Part shown: positions 9,108-17,093 of the stretch, in pieces | Layout: each line of letters begins with the position of its first letter | Position numbering within the stretch: the stretch's first letter is position 1 | Assembly: GCA_021774335.1 (NCBI GenBank) | Contig: JAJFJD010000040.1 | Coordinates: forward strand, 124,001-188,000 | From: Alphaproteobacteria bacterium | GTDB taxonomy: Bacteria; Pseudomonadota; Alphaproteobacteria; UBA8366 | Direction: 5' to 3' | Length of the DNA: 64,000 nucleotides | The notes under the pieces: model-generated | The model's input: only the letters and a program-made list of their open reading frames with translations | What the model was told of the DNA's origin: nothing | Database searches by the model: none | Made by a program: the position numbers and the translations under genes

Positions 9108-10502
9108 TCAGTTTCTGCTGAGTACGGTTAATCCGAGCAACGCGAGGAAGCGCGTCTTCCGGTCGGTGATCTCCTCGCCGTCTTCGTTGTGATCCTCGTC
9201 CTCCGGATCCGGGAACTCAATGATTTCAGCCTCCGAGTCCGGTGCGAGCAGATCCCGCAGCGTGATGCTGGTGAATTCGGCATCGGCTTCATCGATATTT
9301 CGGATGATCTCACTATACCGCCTGCCCCATCCGTAGGTCGGGATATAGCGAAGGTCGCTGATGTCCAGATCCAGGCCCATATCGCGCTTCAGGTCGGCGA
9401 GCGTCATCGCCTCCAAATCGCGGGACAGCAACCAGCGGGCATTGTCGGCCCGGGTGATATAGCGCGATCGTTCAAGTTTCACCTGGGCGACGGCAACGGC
9501 TTCCGGCGCTGCCGGGGCGGCCCGCGCCATGCGACGCATACTGAGTCCGCCGCCCTTCAGGCTCGTCACGTGCAAGGCGTGGAGCAGCGACAACGCTGCC
9601 GCCAGCAGGCGTGCGGCCGGTATGGTCGACTGGGTGACGGTGCGAACGCCGGCACGCCATTCCGGCATGGCCGCGGTCATCTGCGCGCCGAAAAGGACGA
9701 CGACCCAGGCGACATACATCCAGACCAGTAGGATAGGGAAAGCGGACAACGCGCCGTACAGGGTCTCGTAGGTCGGGAAATTCGTGACGTAGAGACCGAA
9801 CCCCTTCTTGAGAAGTTCGAACAGCAGGCCCGCGGCGAGTCCGCCGATCAAGGCGTCGCGGCGTCGTACCGGATAGGATGGCATGACCATGTATAGGATC
9901 GAGAAGCCCACGACCTGTAGGACAAGCGGTACGAATCCGGCGAGGCGGCTAAGCGGCCCGGTGAACTGCTCGACACCCGTCGCTTGCGCGGCGGCGAACA
10001 AGTAACTCGATAGCGACAGGCTGGCGCCGAACAGCATTGGCGATAACGTGAGTACCGCCCAGTAGACCAGCAGCCGTCCGACCAGCGGCCGCGACTCCCG
10101 CACTTTCCAAATGTTGTTAAAGGTATTGTTGATGGACGACAGCAGCATGATCGACGTGACTGCGAGGAAAATCACGCCCACCGCCGTCAACTGGCCCGTC
10201 TTGCTGGTGAATTGCTCGATATGGTCATAGACGACCGAGCCAATCTCGGGCACGAAATTCTGGAATACGAAAGACTGCACTTCCCCTTTCATGTTCTGAA
10301 AGGCCGGGAACGCGGCGAAGATCGCGAAGCTGATGGCCAGCAATGGAACCAGCGCCAGCAATGAAGTGAACGTCAGCGCCGCCGACCGTTCCTGACCGTG
10401 ATCGCGCCTGAACCGGCTGAAGACATAGATCAGGAAGGCGATGCCCGATCGTATGCCGGGCCGCTGATGGGTCGTCTTGGCTGCGCGCGGTGTCTTCGCC
10501 AT
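9108..10502 (-). CDS. YihY/BrkB family inner-membrane protein
   Basis: A 464-residue protein with six predicted membrane segments in the first 290 residues, matching the YihY/BrkB ('ribonuclease BN-like') family. Typical features are the RDHGQERSAALTFTSLLALVP entry region (about 33-53), the SSINNTFNNIWKVRESRPL stretch (about 122-140) and MYVAWVVVLFGAQ before the last helix. The soluble C-terminal part (about 300-464) is acidic at the end (DPEDEDHNEDGEE). Despite the old name it is not the tRNA-processing nuclease. Its role is not established; GGGAG precedes the ATG. Confidence 0.85.
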   Translation of the reverse strand: MAKTPRAAKTTHQRPGIRSGIAFLIYVFSRFRRDHGQERSAALTFTSLLALVPLLAISFAIFAAFPAFQNMKGEVQSFVFQNFVPEIGSVVYDHIEQFTSKTGQLTAVGVIFLAVTSIMLLSSINNTFNNIWKVRESRPLVGRLLVYWAVLTLSPMLFGASLSLSSYLFAAAQATGVEQFTGPLSRLAGFVPLVLQVVGFSILYMVMPSYPVRRRDALIGGLAAGLLFELLKKGFGLYVTNFPTYETLYGALSAFPILLVWMYVAWVVVLFGAQMTAAMPEWRAGVRTVTQSTIPAARLLAAALSLLHALHVTSLKGGGLSMRRMARAAPAAPEAVAVAQVKLERSRYITRADNARWLLSRDLEAMTLADLKRDMGLDLDISDLRYIPTYGWGRRYSEIIRNIDEADAEFTSITLRDLLAPDSEAEIIEFPDPEDEDHNEDGEEITDRKTRFLALLGLTVLSRN

Positions 10503-10570
10503 GTTGTTCTCCCGTATGGCGTTAGTATAACGCCGGGATTAATATCCATTGAATCTCATTTTCGGCCGTT

Positions 10571-10828
10571 ATGGAGGGCGTAAGTCTGCCTCGGATCAAG
10601 CATATCGTCGCGTTGTCGTGTCTCGTTGCCTTCGTCGCCTATTTCGGCGTTTGGCGGGGCGGGCTCCTGATGTATGAGGAATTCGGCGCCGTATGGGGCG
10701 CAATTGCCGGTTTGGTCTCGGTTGCCGGCCTGATCGTGATCCTTACGGTCGGGATCATTATCATTCGGACAATGCGTCATATGGAGGGCGCGCCGGTGGC
10801 CGAAGAAACGCCGGACCCGCCGAAATAG
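10571..10828 (+). CDS. Small hypothetical membrane protein
   Basis: An 85-residue protein with two hydrophobic helices (about 11-34 and 43-66), separated by a short loop containing MYEEFGAVWG and followed by a charged, proline-rich tail (PVAEETPDPPK). I do not recognise the family. The ATG at 10571 has no clear Shine-Dalgarno sequence, so the start is uncertain by a few codons. It sits between the divergent YihY gene and fabI on the same strand as fabI. Confidence 0.6.
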   Translation: MEGVSLPRIKHIVALSCLVAFVAYFGVWRGGLLMYEEFGAVWGAIAGLVSVAGLIVILTVGIIIIRTMRHMEGAPVAEETPDPPK

Positions 10829-10842
10829 GACGGATGCCGCCT

Positions 10843-10870
10843 TTGACCGGCGGGCCTACTTGTATAAGAT
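10843..10870 (+). promoter_or_regulatory. Candidate promoter for fabI-aroC
   Basis: TTGACC (10843-10848) and TAAGAT (10865-10870) are 16 bases apart and lie 38 bases before the fabI ATG. The elements resemble a sigma-70 promoter. This is a pattern match only. Confidence 0.35.
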
Positions 10871-10907
10871 GTCGCGCACTTTGCCCTGAGTTTTTATTGG
10901 AGATCTG

Positions 10908-11747
10908 ATGGCTGAGCCGCAAGCGCTGATGGCAGGAAAACGTGGACTGGTGATGGGGGTCGCGAACGACCGTTCGATCGCCTGGGGTATCTCCCGGGTG
11001 CTTGCCGCCCATGGGGCCGAACTCGCGTTTTCCTATCAGGCGCCGCAACTTGAACGCCGGGTCAAGCCGCTTGCCGAATCCATCGGATCCGACTTCATCG
11101 TTGAATGCGACGCCGGTAGCGACGATAGCCTGGACAACCTGTTCACCGAGATTGGCAAACGCTGGGACAGCATCGACTTCATTGTTCACGCCATTGCCTT
11201 TTCGGATCGGAACGAGTTGACCGGCAAATACGTCAACACGTCGCGCGCGAATTTTCAGCTTACCTTGGATGTGTCCTGCTACACGCTGACCGCGCTGTGC
11301 CAACGCGCGGCCAAGATGATGACGAATGGCGGCAGCATCCTCACGCTGACCTATTACGGGTCCGAGCGTGTCATGCCGCATTACAACGTCATGGGTGTCG
11401 CCAAGGCGGCGCTGGAAGCGAGCGTGCGGTATCTCGCCGTCGACCTCGGCGGGCAGAATATTCGCGTCAACGCGATCTCGGCGGGCCCGATCAAGACGCT
11501 TGCCGCGTCCGGGATCGGCGACTTCCGCTATATCCTGAAATGGAACGAGTTGAACTCGCCGCTCAAGCGCAATGTCACGCTCGACGATGTGGGCAACTCC
11601 GGTCTGTACCTTTTGTCGGATCTGAGCAGTGGCGTGACCGGCGAAGTTCATCATGTCGACTCCGGTTACCATACCGTCGGCATGGTCTCGGTCGATGCGG
11701 CCGACGAAGTCTCGAAACTCATTGACGGTCTCAGGACCAAATCCTGA
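10908..11747 (+). CDS. fabI: Enoyl-[acyl-carrier-protein] reductase (NADH)
   Basis: A 279-residue SDR-fold enzyme reducing trans-2-enoyl-ACP in the last step of fatty-acid elongation, and the target class of triclosan. The FabI-type nucleotide site is GVANDRSIAWGISRVLAAHG (about 18-37) instead of the classical SDR motif. The catalytic Tyr and Lys are in PHYNVMGVAKAALE (Y-x6-K), preceded by the second conserved Tyr in LTYYGSERV. The ATG has GGAGATC upstream. aroC follows after 18 bases, a pairing commonly seen in alphaproteobacteria. Confidence 0.96.
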   Translation: MAEPQALMAGKRGLVMGVANDRSIAWGISRVLAAHGAELAFSYQAPQLERRVKPLAESIGSDFIVECDAGSDDSLDNLFTEIGKRWDSIDFIVHAIAFSDRNELTGKYVNTSRANFQLTLDVSCYTLTALCQRAAKMMTNGGSILTLTYYGSERVMPHYNVMGVAKAALEASVRYLAVDLGGQNIRVNAISAGPIKTLAASGIGDFRYILKWNELNSPLKRNVTLDDVGNSGLYLLSDLSSGVTGEVHHVDSGYHTVGMVSVDAADEVSKLIDGLRTKS

Positions 11748-11765
11748 GCCGCGGCGGCGGCCCTC

Positions 11766-12839
11766 ATGTCGGATAACACCTTCGGACATCTATTCCGCTT
11801 CACCACCTGGGGTGAAAGTCACGGCCCGGCGATTGGCGCCGTGGTCGACGGCGTGCCGCCGGGGCTGGCGGTGAACGAGGCGGATATCCAGCAGTGGCTC
11901 GATAAGCGGCGGCCCGGGCAATCGAAATACACGACGCAGCGCAAGGAACCGGACCAGGTGAAAATCCTGTCCGGCGTGTTCGAGGGCGTCACGACCGGCA
12001 CGCCGGTCAGCCTGCTGATCGAGAATGTCGATCAGCGCTCGCGTGACTACGGCGACATCAAGGACAAGTTTCGCCCGGCGCATGCCGACTACACCTATCA
12101 CATGAAGTACGGCCTACGGGATTACCGCGGCGGCGGCCGGTCGTCCGCGCGGGAAACGGCACTGCGGGTCGCGGCAGGCGGTATAGCGCGCAAGGTGCTG
12201 GGTGACGGTATCGAGATTCGCGGCGGCTTGGTGCAGATGGGGCCGCATGTTGTCGATCGGGACCGTTGCAACTGGGACGAGACGGCGAACAATCCCTTCT
12301 TCTGCCCCGATCCGGTGGCGGCGGAAGAGTGGGCGACCTACCTGGACGGCGTCCGTAAGGACGGCTCGTCGGTCGGCGCGGTAATCGAAGTGGTGGCTTC
12401 GGGTGTGCCCGTCGGCTGGGGCGCCCCGGTCTATGGCAAACTCGACGCCGACCTCGCGGCCGCGATGATGAGCATCAACGCGGTAAAGGGCGTGGAGATC
12501 GGTAGCGGCATGGCGTCGGCCGCGCTGCGCGGCGAAGACAACGCCGACGAAATGGCGATGAACAACGACGGGACCGTGCGGTTCCTGTCGAACCACGCGG
12601 GCGGCGTTCTCGGCGGCATCTCGTCGGGGCAGGATGTGGTGGTGCGCTTCGCGGTGAAGCCGACCAGCTCGATCCTGAAACCGCGCCGAACGGTCACGGT
12701 GGACGGGCAGGATACGGAGATCGTCACGAAGGGCCGGCACGACCCCTGCGTCGGCATCCGCGGTGTTCCAGTGGGTGAGGCGATGATGGCCTGCGTCCTG
12801 GCGGATCACATGCTGCGCCACCGCGGGCAGTGCGGCTGA
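11766..12839 (+). CDS. aroC: Chorismate synthase
   Basis: A 357-residue flavin-dependent lyase converting 5-enolpyruvylshikimate-3-phosphate to chorismate, the last shared step of aromatic amino acid synthesis. The family signatures are present: [23 protein letters not shown] (region 10-32), [24 protein letters not shown] (region 119-142) and [17 protein letters not shown] (region 323-339). Length is normal. It follows fabI by 18 bases without an evident terminator, so the two are probably cotranscribed. It converges on the deacetylase gene. Confidence 0.97.
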   Translation: MSDNTFGHLFRFTTWGESHGPAIGAVVDGVPPGLAVNEADIQQWLDKRRPGQSKYTTQRKEPDQVKILSGVFEGVTTGTPVSLLIENVDQRSRDYGDIKDKFRPAHADYTYHMKYGLRDYRGGGRSSARETALRVAAGGIARKVLGDGIEIRGGLVQMGPHVVDRDRCNWDETANNPFFCPDPVAAEEWATYLDGVRKDGSSVGAVIEVVASGVPVGWGAPVYGKLDADLAAAMMSINAVKGVEIGSGMASAALRGEDNADEMAMNNDGTVRFLSNHAGGVLGGISSGQDVVVRFAVKPTSSILKPRRTVTVDGQDTEIVTKGRHDPCVGIRGVPVGEAMMACVLADHMLRHRGQCG

Positions 12840-12857
12840 CCGCCTTCTAATTTCTTT

Positions 12858-13772
12858 CTAAGTTTTTGCCGGTGGATGCGTCTTCCGCCAATGGCGCGCG
12901 ATGTCGATGCGGCGCGTGATCCAGACATCGTCGTGTTTCTGCACGTGGTCGAGGAAGCGCAGCAGCGCGGCGGCCCGGCCCGGCCGGCCGACCAGACGGC
13001 AGTGCAGGCCGACGCTCATCATCTTCGGTGCGCCGTCGCATCCTTCGGCATACAGCACATCGAAGCTGTCCCGCAGATAGGCAAAGAACTGATCGCCGGA
13101 ATTAAAGCCCTGCGGCGTGCCGAAGCGCATGTCGTTGACGTCGAGGGTGTAGGGCACGATGAGTTGCGGCCCGCCCGGCGCGTCCCGCCAATAGGGCAGG
13201 TCGTCGGCATAGGAATCGGCGGCGTACTCGAAACCTTCCTCCGCGGCCAGGTCGAGCGTGTGGCTCGAACACCGGCCCGTGTACCAGCCGAGCGGCCGCT
13301 CGCCGGTGGTTTCGGTATGGATGCGGATCGCTTTCGCCATATGCTCGCGTTCCTGGTCGGCGGTGAAATCCTTGTACTCGATCCACCGGTAGGCATGCGA
13401 CGCGATTTCCCAGTCGACCTCCTTCATGGCGGCGACGGCTTCCGGGTTGCGCGCGAGCGCCATAGCCACGCCGTAGACCGTCAGCGGCAGGTCTCGGGCG
13501 GAGAAGATACGCCAGAGTCGCCAGAACCCGGCGCGCGAGCCGTATTCGTAGACCGACTCCATGTTCATGTGGCGCTCGCCGGGCCAGGGCGCCGCGCCGA
13601 CGATTTCCGATAGGAAAGCTTCGGACGCTTCGTCGCCGTGCAGGATGTTGTTCTCGGCACCCTCCTCATAGTTGATCACGAATTGCAGCGCGATCTTGGC
13701 GCCGTCCGGCCATTGCGGATCCGGCGGCGTACGGCCGTAGCCGATCATGTCCCGGGGATAGGTGTCGCTCAT
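12858..13772 (-). CDS. puuE: PuuE-type polysaccharide deacetylase family protein (allantoinase-like)
   Basis: A 304-residue NodB-fold protein closely resembling PuuE, a metal-independent allantoinase of purine degradation. Family landmarks are RDMIGYGRTPPDPQWP (6-21), NYEEGAENNILHGD (34-47), YEYGSRAGFWRLWRIF (66-81), EIASHAYRWIEY and PLGWYTGRCSSHT. I place the start at the ATG at 13772 with AAGGAG upstream; a longer in-frame extension to 13949 overlaps the neighbouring gene and lacks support. No other purine-catabolic gene is in the window, so allantoin as substrate is inferred from similarity alone; chitooligosaccharide deacetylase is the alternative. Confidence 0.8.
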   Translation of the reverse strand: MSDTYPRDMIGYGRTPPDPQWPDGAKIALQFVINYEEGAENNILHGDEASEAFLSEIVGAAPWPGERHMNMESVYEYGSRAGFWRLWRIFSARDLPLTVYGVAMALARNPEAVAAMKEVDWEIASHAYRWIEYKDFTADQEREHMAKAIRIHTETTGERPLGWYTGRCSSHTLDLAAEEGFEYAADSYADDLPYWRDAPGGPQLIVPYTLDVNDMRFGTPQGFNSGDQFFAYLRDSFDVLYAEGCDGAPKMMSVGLHCRLVGRPGRAAALLRFLDHVQKHDDVWITRRIDIARHWRKTHPPAKT

Positions 13773-13797
13773 CCGTCCACTCCTTTTCACGTCTGGC

Positions 13798-14307
13798 CTA
13801 TTGCATGTCGATCTGTATTGACTGGCTGCCGTCCGATATCTCGACCGCTGCGGCGTCAAAGCCGGGCGGGCCCAGGAAACCCGATGCGTTGCGGCTGAAC
13901 CCGTATGCCTCCGTGGGAATACCCACAATGTTCTTGTCGATCCGGCCATCCCGATTGGCGTCCTGAAACACGATAACCGCGTAGCGGCCCGGCGGCAGGC
14001 TCGAAAACGCTACCCGCCGAATGCCGGTGTCGGCGCGGATGGATGCGCCCAGAAAACGTCCGGCGTCGCGCACGAAGCCGTCGGGGTTGTCGAATACCTT
14101 CAAGGCAAGGTCGAACCCATCGGACGTATCATACAGCCCCAGCACGATGACGCCGTCGTTCGACCGGATACCGGCGATCTCGACGGTAAGGTCGGCGGCC
14201 ATGGCGGGCAAAGGTGCCGCCAAGGCGCAACAGAGGGTAATTCCGCCGCAAACGCCCCAAAACCGGTGTTTCAGGCGGTGCGGTGTTCCCGTGGTCCACT
14301 GAAACAA
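13798..14307 (-). CDS. DUF2141 exported protein
   Basis: A 169-residue protein with a signal peptide followed by a DUF2141 domain. From TTG at 14307, residues about 12-41 run RLKHRFWGVCGG then a hydrophobic core to an AMA-A cleavage site. The mature part contains the family's VFQDANRDGRIDKNIVGIPTEAYGFS stretch (around residue 110), probably a Ca2+-binding-like loop. I chose TTG because GGAGAAGGG lies six bases before it and because longer starts overlap the divergent hydrolase gene. The function of DUF2141 proteins is unknown; the protein should be periplasmic. Confidence 0.7.
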   Translation of the reverse strand: MFQWTTGTPHRLKHRFWGVCGGITLCCALAAPLPAMAADLTVEIAGIRSNDGVIVLGLYDTSDGFDLALKVFDNPDGFVRDAGRFLGASIRADTGIRRVAFSSLPPGRYAVIVFQDANRDGRIDKNIVGIPTEAYGFSRNASGFLGPPGFDAAAVEISDGSQSIQIDMQ

Positions 14308-14422
14308 TTGAAACCCTTCTCCATGTTGCCGGAAATCCGGCTGAAATCGGACGCCCCTATCGTTGCACCCGGTTCGATGGTCGATGACGGCCAGAGACAG
14401 ACCGCCAACGAGGAGAATAGAA

Positions 14423-15271
14423 ATGCCCGCGATCACAGTAAACGGCTTCCACGCGAAATACACCGATACCGGTCCCGCGACGGGCGAAACGATCCTGCTG
14501 CTGCATGCGGGCGGGACCTCGTCCGCGCATTGGCGAAAGGTCGCGCCGCTCCTCGACGGCGATGTCCGGTTGATCGCACCGGACCTGATCGGCTTCGGTG
14601 CGACCGATAGCTGGCGCGGCGACCGGGAATTGACCCATGACGATCAGGCAGACCTGGTTGCCGGCCTGCTGGATCATCTCGATGTCGGGTCGGTCCATGT
14701 GGTCGGCCATTCCTATGGTGGGGCAACGGCTACACGGCTCGCATTGCGCTATCCGGAAAAGATCAAGGGTCTGGTGCTCATCGAGCCGGTGCTGACGCCG
14801 TTGCTGCGCCAGTCGGGCGACGCCAAATTGTTCCAGGCGGCGCGCATCCTGGCCTACGCCTTCATCACCGATGCCGAGGCCGGCAGGTCGGAGGCCGCGT
14901 GGCGGCGTTTCATCGACAATCACAACGGCGAGGGAACCTGGAACGGGCTGTCCGACAAGGCGCGCGACCGGTTTCTCGCGATGACGATGGAAACGGCGGA
15001 CGCCTACAAGTCGAACATGAACAACTGCACGACGCTTGTCGATTTGTCGGGCATCGCGGCGCCGACGATGGTGATCTGCGGTGAGGCCACCTGCAAGACC
15101 TACCGCCGCATCTGCGCGATTGTCCGGGAGCGTGTGCCCGGCTGCGCTGACCGGTGCATCGACGGCGCCGGGCACATGTCGCCGCTGACTCATCCCGAAA
15201 CCGTCGCCGTGGCCATCAAGGCGCATGTCGATGTCGCGAGTTGGCGCGCAATGCACAAGGCCGCCGCCTAA
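14423..15271 (+). CDS. Alpha/beta hydrolase
   Basis: A 282-residue alpha/beta hydrolase. The oxyanion region is LLLHAGGTSSAHW (about 24-36), the nucleophile elbow GHSYGG holds the catalytic Ser (about residue 98), an acid follows in the later strand (ICGEATCKTY region), and the catalytic His is in GAGHMSPLTHPE (about 254). GAGGAG lies about ten bases before the ATG at 14423. It could be an esterase, an epoxide hydrolase or a C-C hydrolase; nothing decides. The acyl-CoA dehydrogenase family gene follows 40 bases later on the same strand, so a joint catabolic role is plausible. Confidence 0.85.
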   Translation: MPAITVNGFHAKYTDTGPATGETILLLHAGGTSSAHWRKVAPLLDGDVRLIAPDLIGFGATDSWRGDRELTHDDQADLVAGLLDHLDVGSVHVVGHSYGGATATRLALRYPEKIKGLVLIEPVLTPLLRQSGDAKLFQAARILAYAFITDAEAGRSEAAWRRFIDNHNGEGTWNGLSDKARDRFLAMTMETADAYKSNMNNCTTLVDLSGIAAPTMVICGEATCKTYRRICAIVRERVPGCADRCIDGAGHMSPLTHPETVAVAIKAHVDVASWRAMHKAAA

Positions 15272-15311
15272 ATCTTCCTTCTCCCAACGTTTGACACAAG
15301 GAAACGATCCC

Positions 15312-16466
15312 ATGACCGCCACCATCGATCTTACCGGTATCCTGAATGACCTCGGCCCGCGCTTTGCCGTTGGCGCCGCTGACCGCGACGCGGCTGCCGA
15401 ATTCGTCGCCGATCATTATGACGCGCTGCGCGAGCGCAAGGTGTTCTCCGCCCTCGTGCCGACCGAACTCGGCGGTGGCGGCGCATCGCATAGCGAAATG
15501 TGCGCCTTTGTGCGGGGGCTCGCCCATTACTGCAGTTCCACGGCGTTGGCCGTTTCGATGCACCAACATCTCGTGGCGGCCGCCGTCTACAACTACCGCA
15601 ACGGCCGGCCGGGACAGAAACTGTTGGAGCGCGTCGCCGAAAAGGAAGCGGTGCTCGTCAGCACCGGCGCGAATGACTGGCTCGGCTCAAACGGGGACGT
15701 CGAACGGGCCGAGGGCGGATATCGCATCAGCGCCCGTAAACCCTTCGCCAGCGGTTCGCCGAAGGGCGACGTTCTGGTCACGTCTGCGCCGTTTGAAGAT
15801 CCGAAAGAGGGATGGCTGGTGTTGCATTTCCCGGTGCCGTTTGCGAGCGACGGCGTGTCGCGCGCCGGCGACTGGGATACGCTTGGTATGCGGGCCACGG
15901 GCTCGGAAACAGTCATCCTCGATGGCGTGTTCGTGCCGGACGAGGCGGTCGTCATGAAGCGGCCGCGCCATGCCTATCATATGGCCTTCAACGTGATCCT
16001 GACTGTCGCCATGCCGTTAATCCTGTCGGCCTATGTCGGGGTCGCCGAAGCGGCCGCCGAGATCGCGCAGGGGCAAGCTGCCAAACGCGTCGCGGACCCG
16101 GTAGCGCCCTTTCAGCTTGGTGAATTGACCAACACGTTGACCACCGCGCAGCTCGCGCTCGACGCCATGATCGGCATCACGAACGATTGGCAGTTTGAAG
16201 CCACGCCCGACACGGCCAATGCAATCCTGATCCGCAAGACGATTGCCGCCAATGCGGTGATAGCCACGGTCGAGAAGGCTTTGGAGACCGCCGGCGGCTC
16301 GGGCTTTTACGCTAGTCTCGGATTGGAGCGGCTATTGCGCGATGCCCATGGCGTGCAGTTCCACCCGTTGCCGGAGAAACGCCAGCAGCAGTTCACCGGG
16401 CGGCTGGCGCTCGGCCTGGACCCGATCCTGGATACGCCTTTGGTGCCGGTGAAAGCCGCGGCGTAA
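15312..16466 (+). CDS. Acyl-CoA dehydrogenase family flavoprotein
   Basis: A 384-residue member of the acyl-CoA dehydrogenase/flavin-monooxygenase fold. The N-terminal helical domain, the middle beta domain (VSTGANDWLGSNGDVE, then DTLGMRATGSETVILDGVFVPDEAV) and the C-terminal helical domain are all present. The C-terminal end reads RDAHGVQFHPLPEKRQQQFTGR and lacks the usual YEGTxEI catalytic-Glu block, so it may be a DszC/HsaA-like oxygenase or an atypical dehydrogenase. The start is the ATG at 15312 with AAGGAAA upstream. It ends 16 bases before a strong bidirectional terminator. Confidence 0.8.
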   Translation: MTATIDLTGILNDLGPRFAVGAADRDAAAEFVADHYDALRERKVFSALVPTELGGGGASHSEMCAFVRGLAHYCSSTALAVSMHQHLVAAAVYNYRNGRPGQKLLERVAEKEAVLVSTGANDWLGSNGDVERAEGGYRISARKPFASGSPKGDVLVTSAPFEDPKEGWLVLHFPVPFASDGVSRAGDWDTLGMRATGSETVILDGVFVPDEAVVMKRPRHAYHMAFNVILTVAMPLILSAYVGVAEAAAEIAQGQAAKRVADPVAPFQLGELTNTLTTAQLALDAMIGITNDWQFEATPDTANAILIRKTIAANAVIATVEKALETAGGSGFYASLGLERLLRDAHGVQFHPLPEKRQQQFTGRLALGLDPILDTPLVPVKAAA

Positions 16467-16481
16467 TAGTTGTGTTTACGG

Positions 16482-16521
16482 AAAAAAGGCGCGATGCCGG
16501 TTGCTGGCATCGCGCCTTTTT
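16482..16521. terminator. Bidirectional Rho-independent terminator
   Basis: GGCGCGATGCC (16488-16498) and GGCATCGCGCC (16506-16516) form a perfect 11-bp stem with a seven-base loop. Six A residues precede it and five T residues follow, so it can end transcription both from the acyl-CoA dehydrogenase family gene (plus) and from the selenocysteine peroxiredoxin gene (minus). Confidence 0.93.
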
Positions 16522-16557
16522 ACTGAGTGCATTCGAAAATGCGTGCGTCTCCGGACG

Positions 16558-17004
16558 CTAACCCAATTCCGCCAGAACTTCGGCCGGATGGGCCTCGGCG
16601 TTCATGTCGTCATAGGTCTTCGCGACCTTGCCGTCCGGCCCGACGAGGACTGAGATCCGAGCGGGTTTTTCCTGATCGGCACTGTCCGCAGCACCATACG
16701 CCATGGCGACGGTGCGGTCGGGATCCTGCAGCAGGTCGGCGGTATACCCCACGTCGCTGCCCCAGGTCTTCAGGTCTTCGGTCGAGCTGAACGTAATGCC
16801 CAACAACACGGTATTCTTTTCGGCATAGTCTTGGGTTCGATCACGGAACCCATTGGCTTGCTTTGTTCAATTGTTGCCGAATGCGCGGGGGTAGAACCAT
16901 AACAATACGTTCTTGCCCGCGTAGTCCGCCAGGCTCACCGATTTGCCGTCTTGGTTCGGCAGGGTGAATCCGGGCGCGTCGCTTCCGATTTCAGGTAAGG
17001 ACAT
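16558..17004 (-). CDS. Selenocysteine peroxiredoxin (Bcp/AhpE-like), in-frame TGA read as Sec
   Basis: Reading from the ATG at 17004 to TAG at 16558-16560 gives 148 residues with one in-frame TGA at codon 46 (16867-16869). The product is a thioredoxin-fold peroxiredoxin: GSDAPGFTLPNQDGK (7-21), VLLWFYPRAFGNN-U-TKQANGFRDR (33-56), GITFSST and the C-terminal ARISVLVGPDGKV. The TGA falls exactly where PxxxTxxC family members have the peroxidatic cysteine, so I read it as selenocysteine. It should reduce peroxides. The protein contains no cysteine at all; the usual resolving Cys of the Bcp motif TxxACxFRD is Asn50, and the usual Thr three residues before the active site is Gly43. GAGGGAG lies five bases before the ATG. 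A SECIS-like hairpin follows the TGA. A gene finder without recoding would keep only codons after the TGA. A nonsense pseudogene is the alternative but fits less well. Confidence 0.87.
16832..16852 (-). promoter_or_regulatory. Bacterial SECIS element of the peroxiredoxin mRNA
   Basis: On the minus strand, 14 bases after the TGA, TGGGTTC (16852-16846) and GAACCCA (16838-16832) form a perfect seven-bp stem with loop CGTGATC. The G at loop position two is 23 bases from the TGA. Known bacterial SECIS hairpins lie just after the UGA, inside the coding region, with a conserved G early in the apical loop at about this distance, where SelB binds. Confidence 0.8.
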
Positions 17005-17093
17005 TCGCTCCCTCTTTTGATTGTGGTTGCCTCAAACGAATCGGCGATAGTCTATCACCGGTTTCGCAAATGAGAAGTCGCGCCGCCAACTCT

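Noticed and set aside
16558-16809. 83-residue truncated thioredoxin-fold ORF as a stand-alone gene
   Set aside because: It is the part after the TGA of the 148-codon selenoprotein frame. It starts at an internal TTG-like codon without a ribosome binding site and lacks the fold's N-terminal half.
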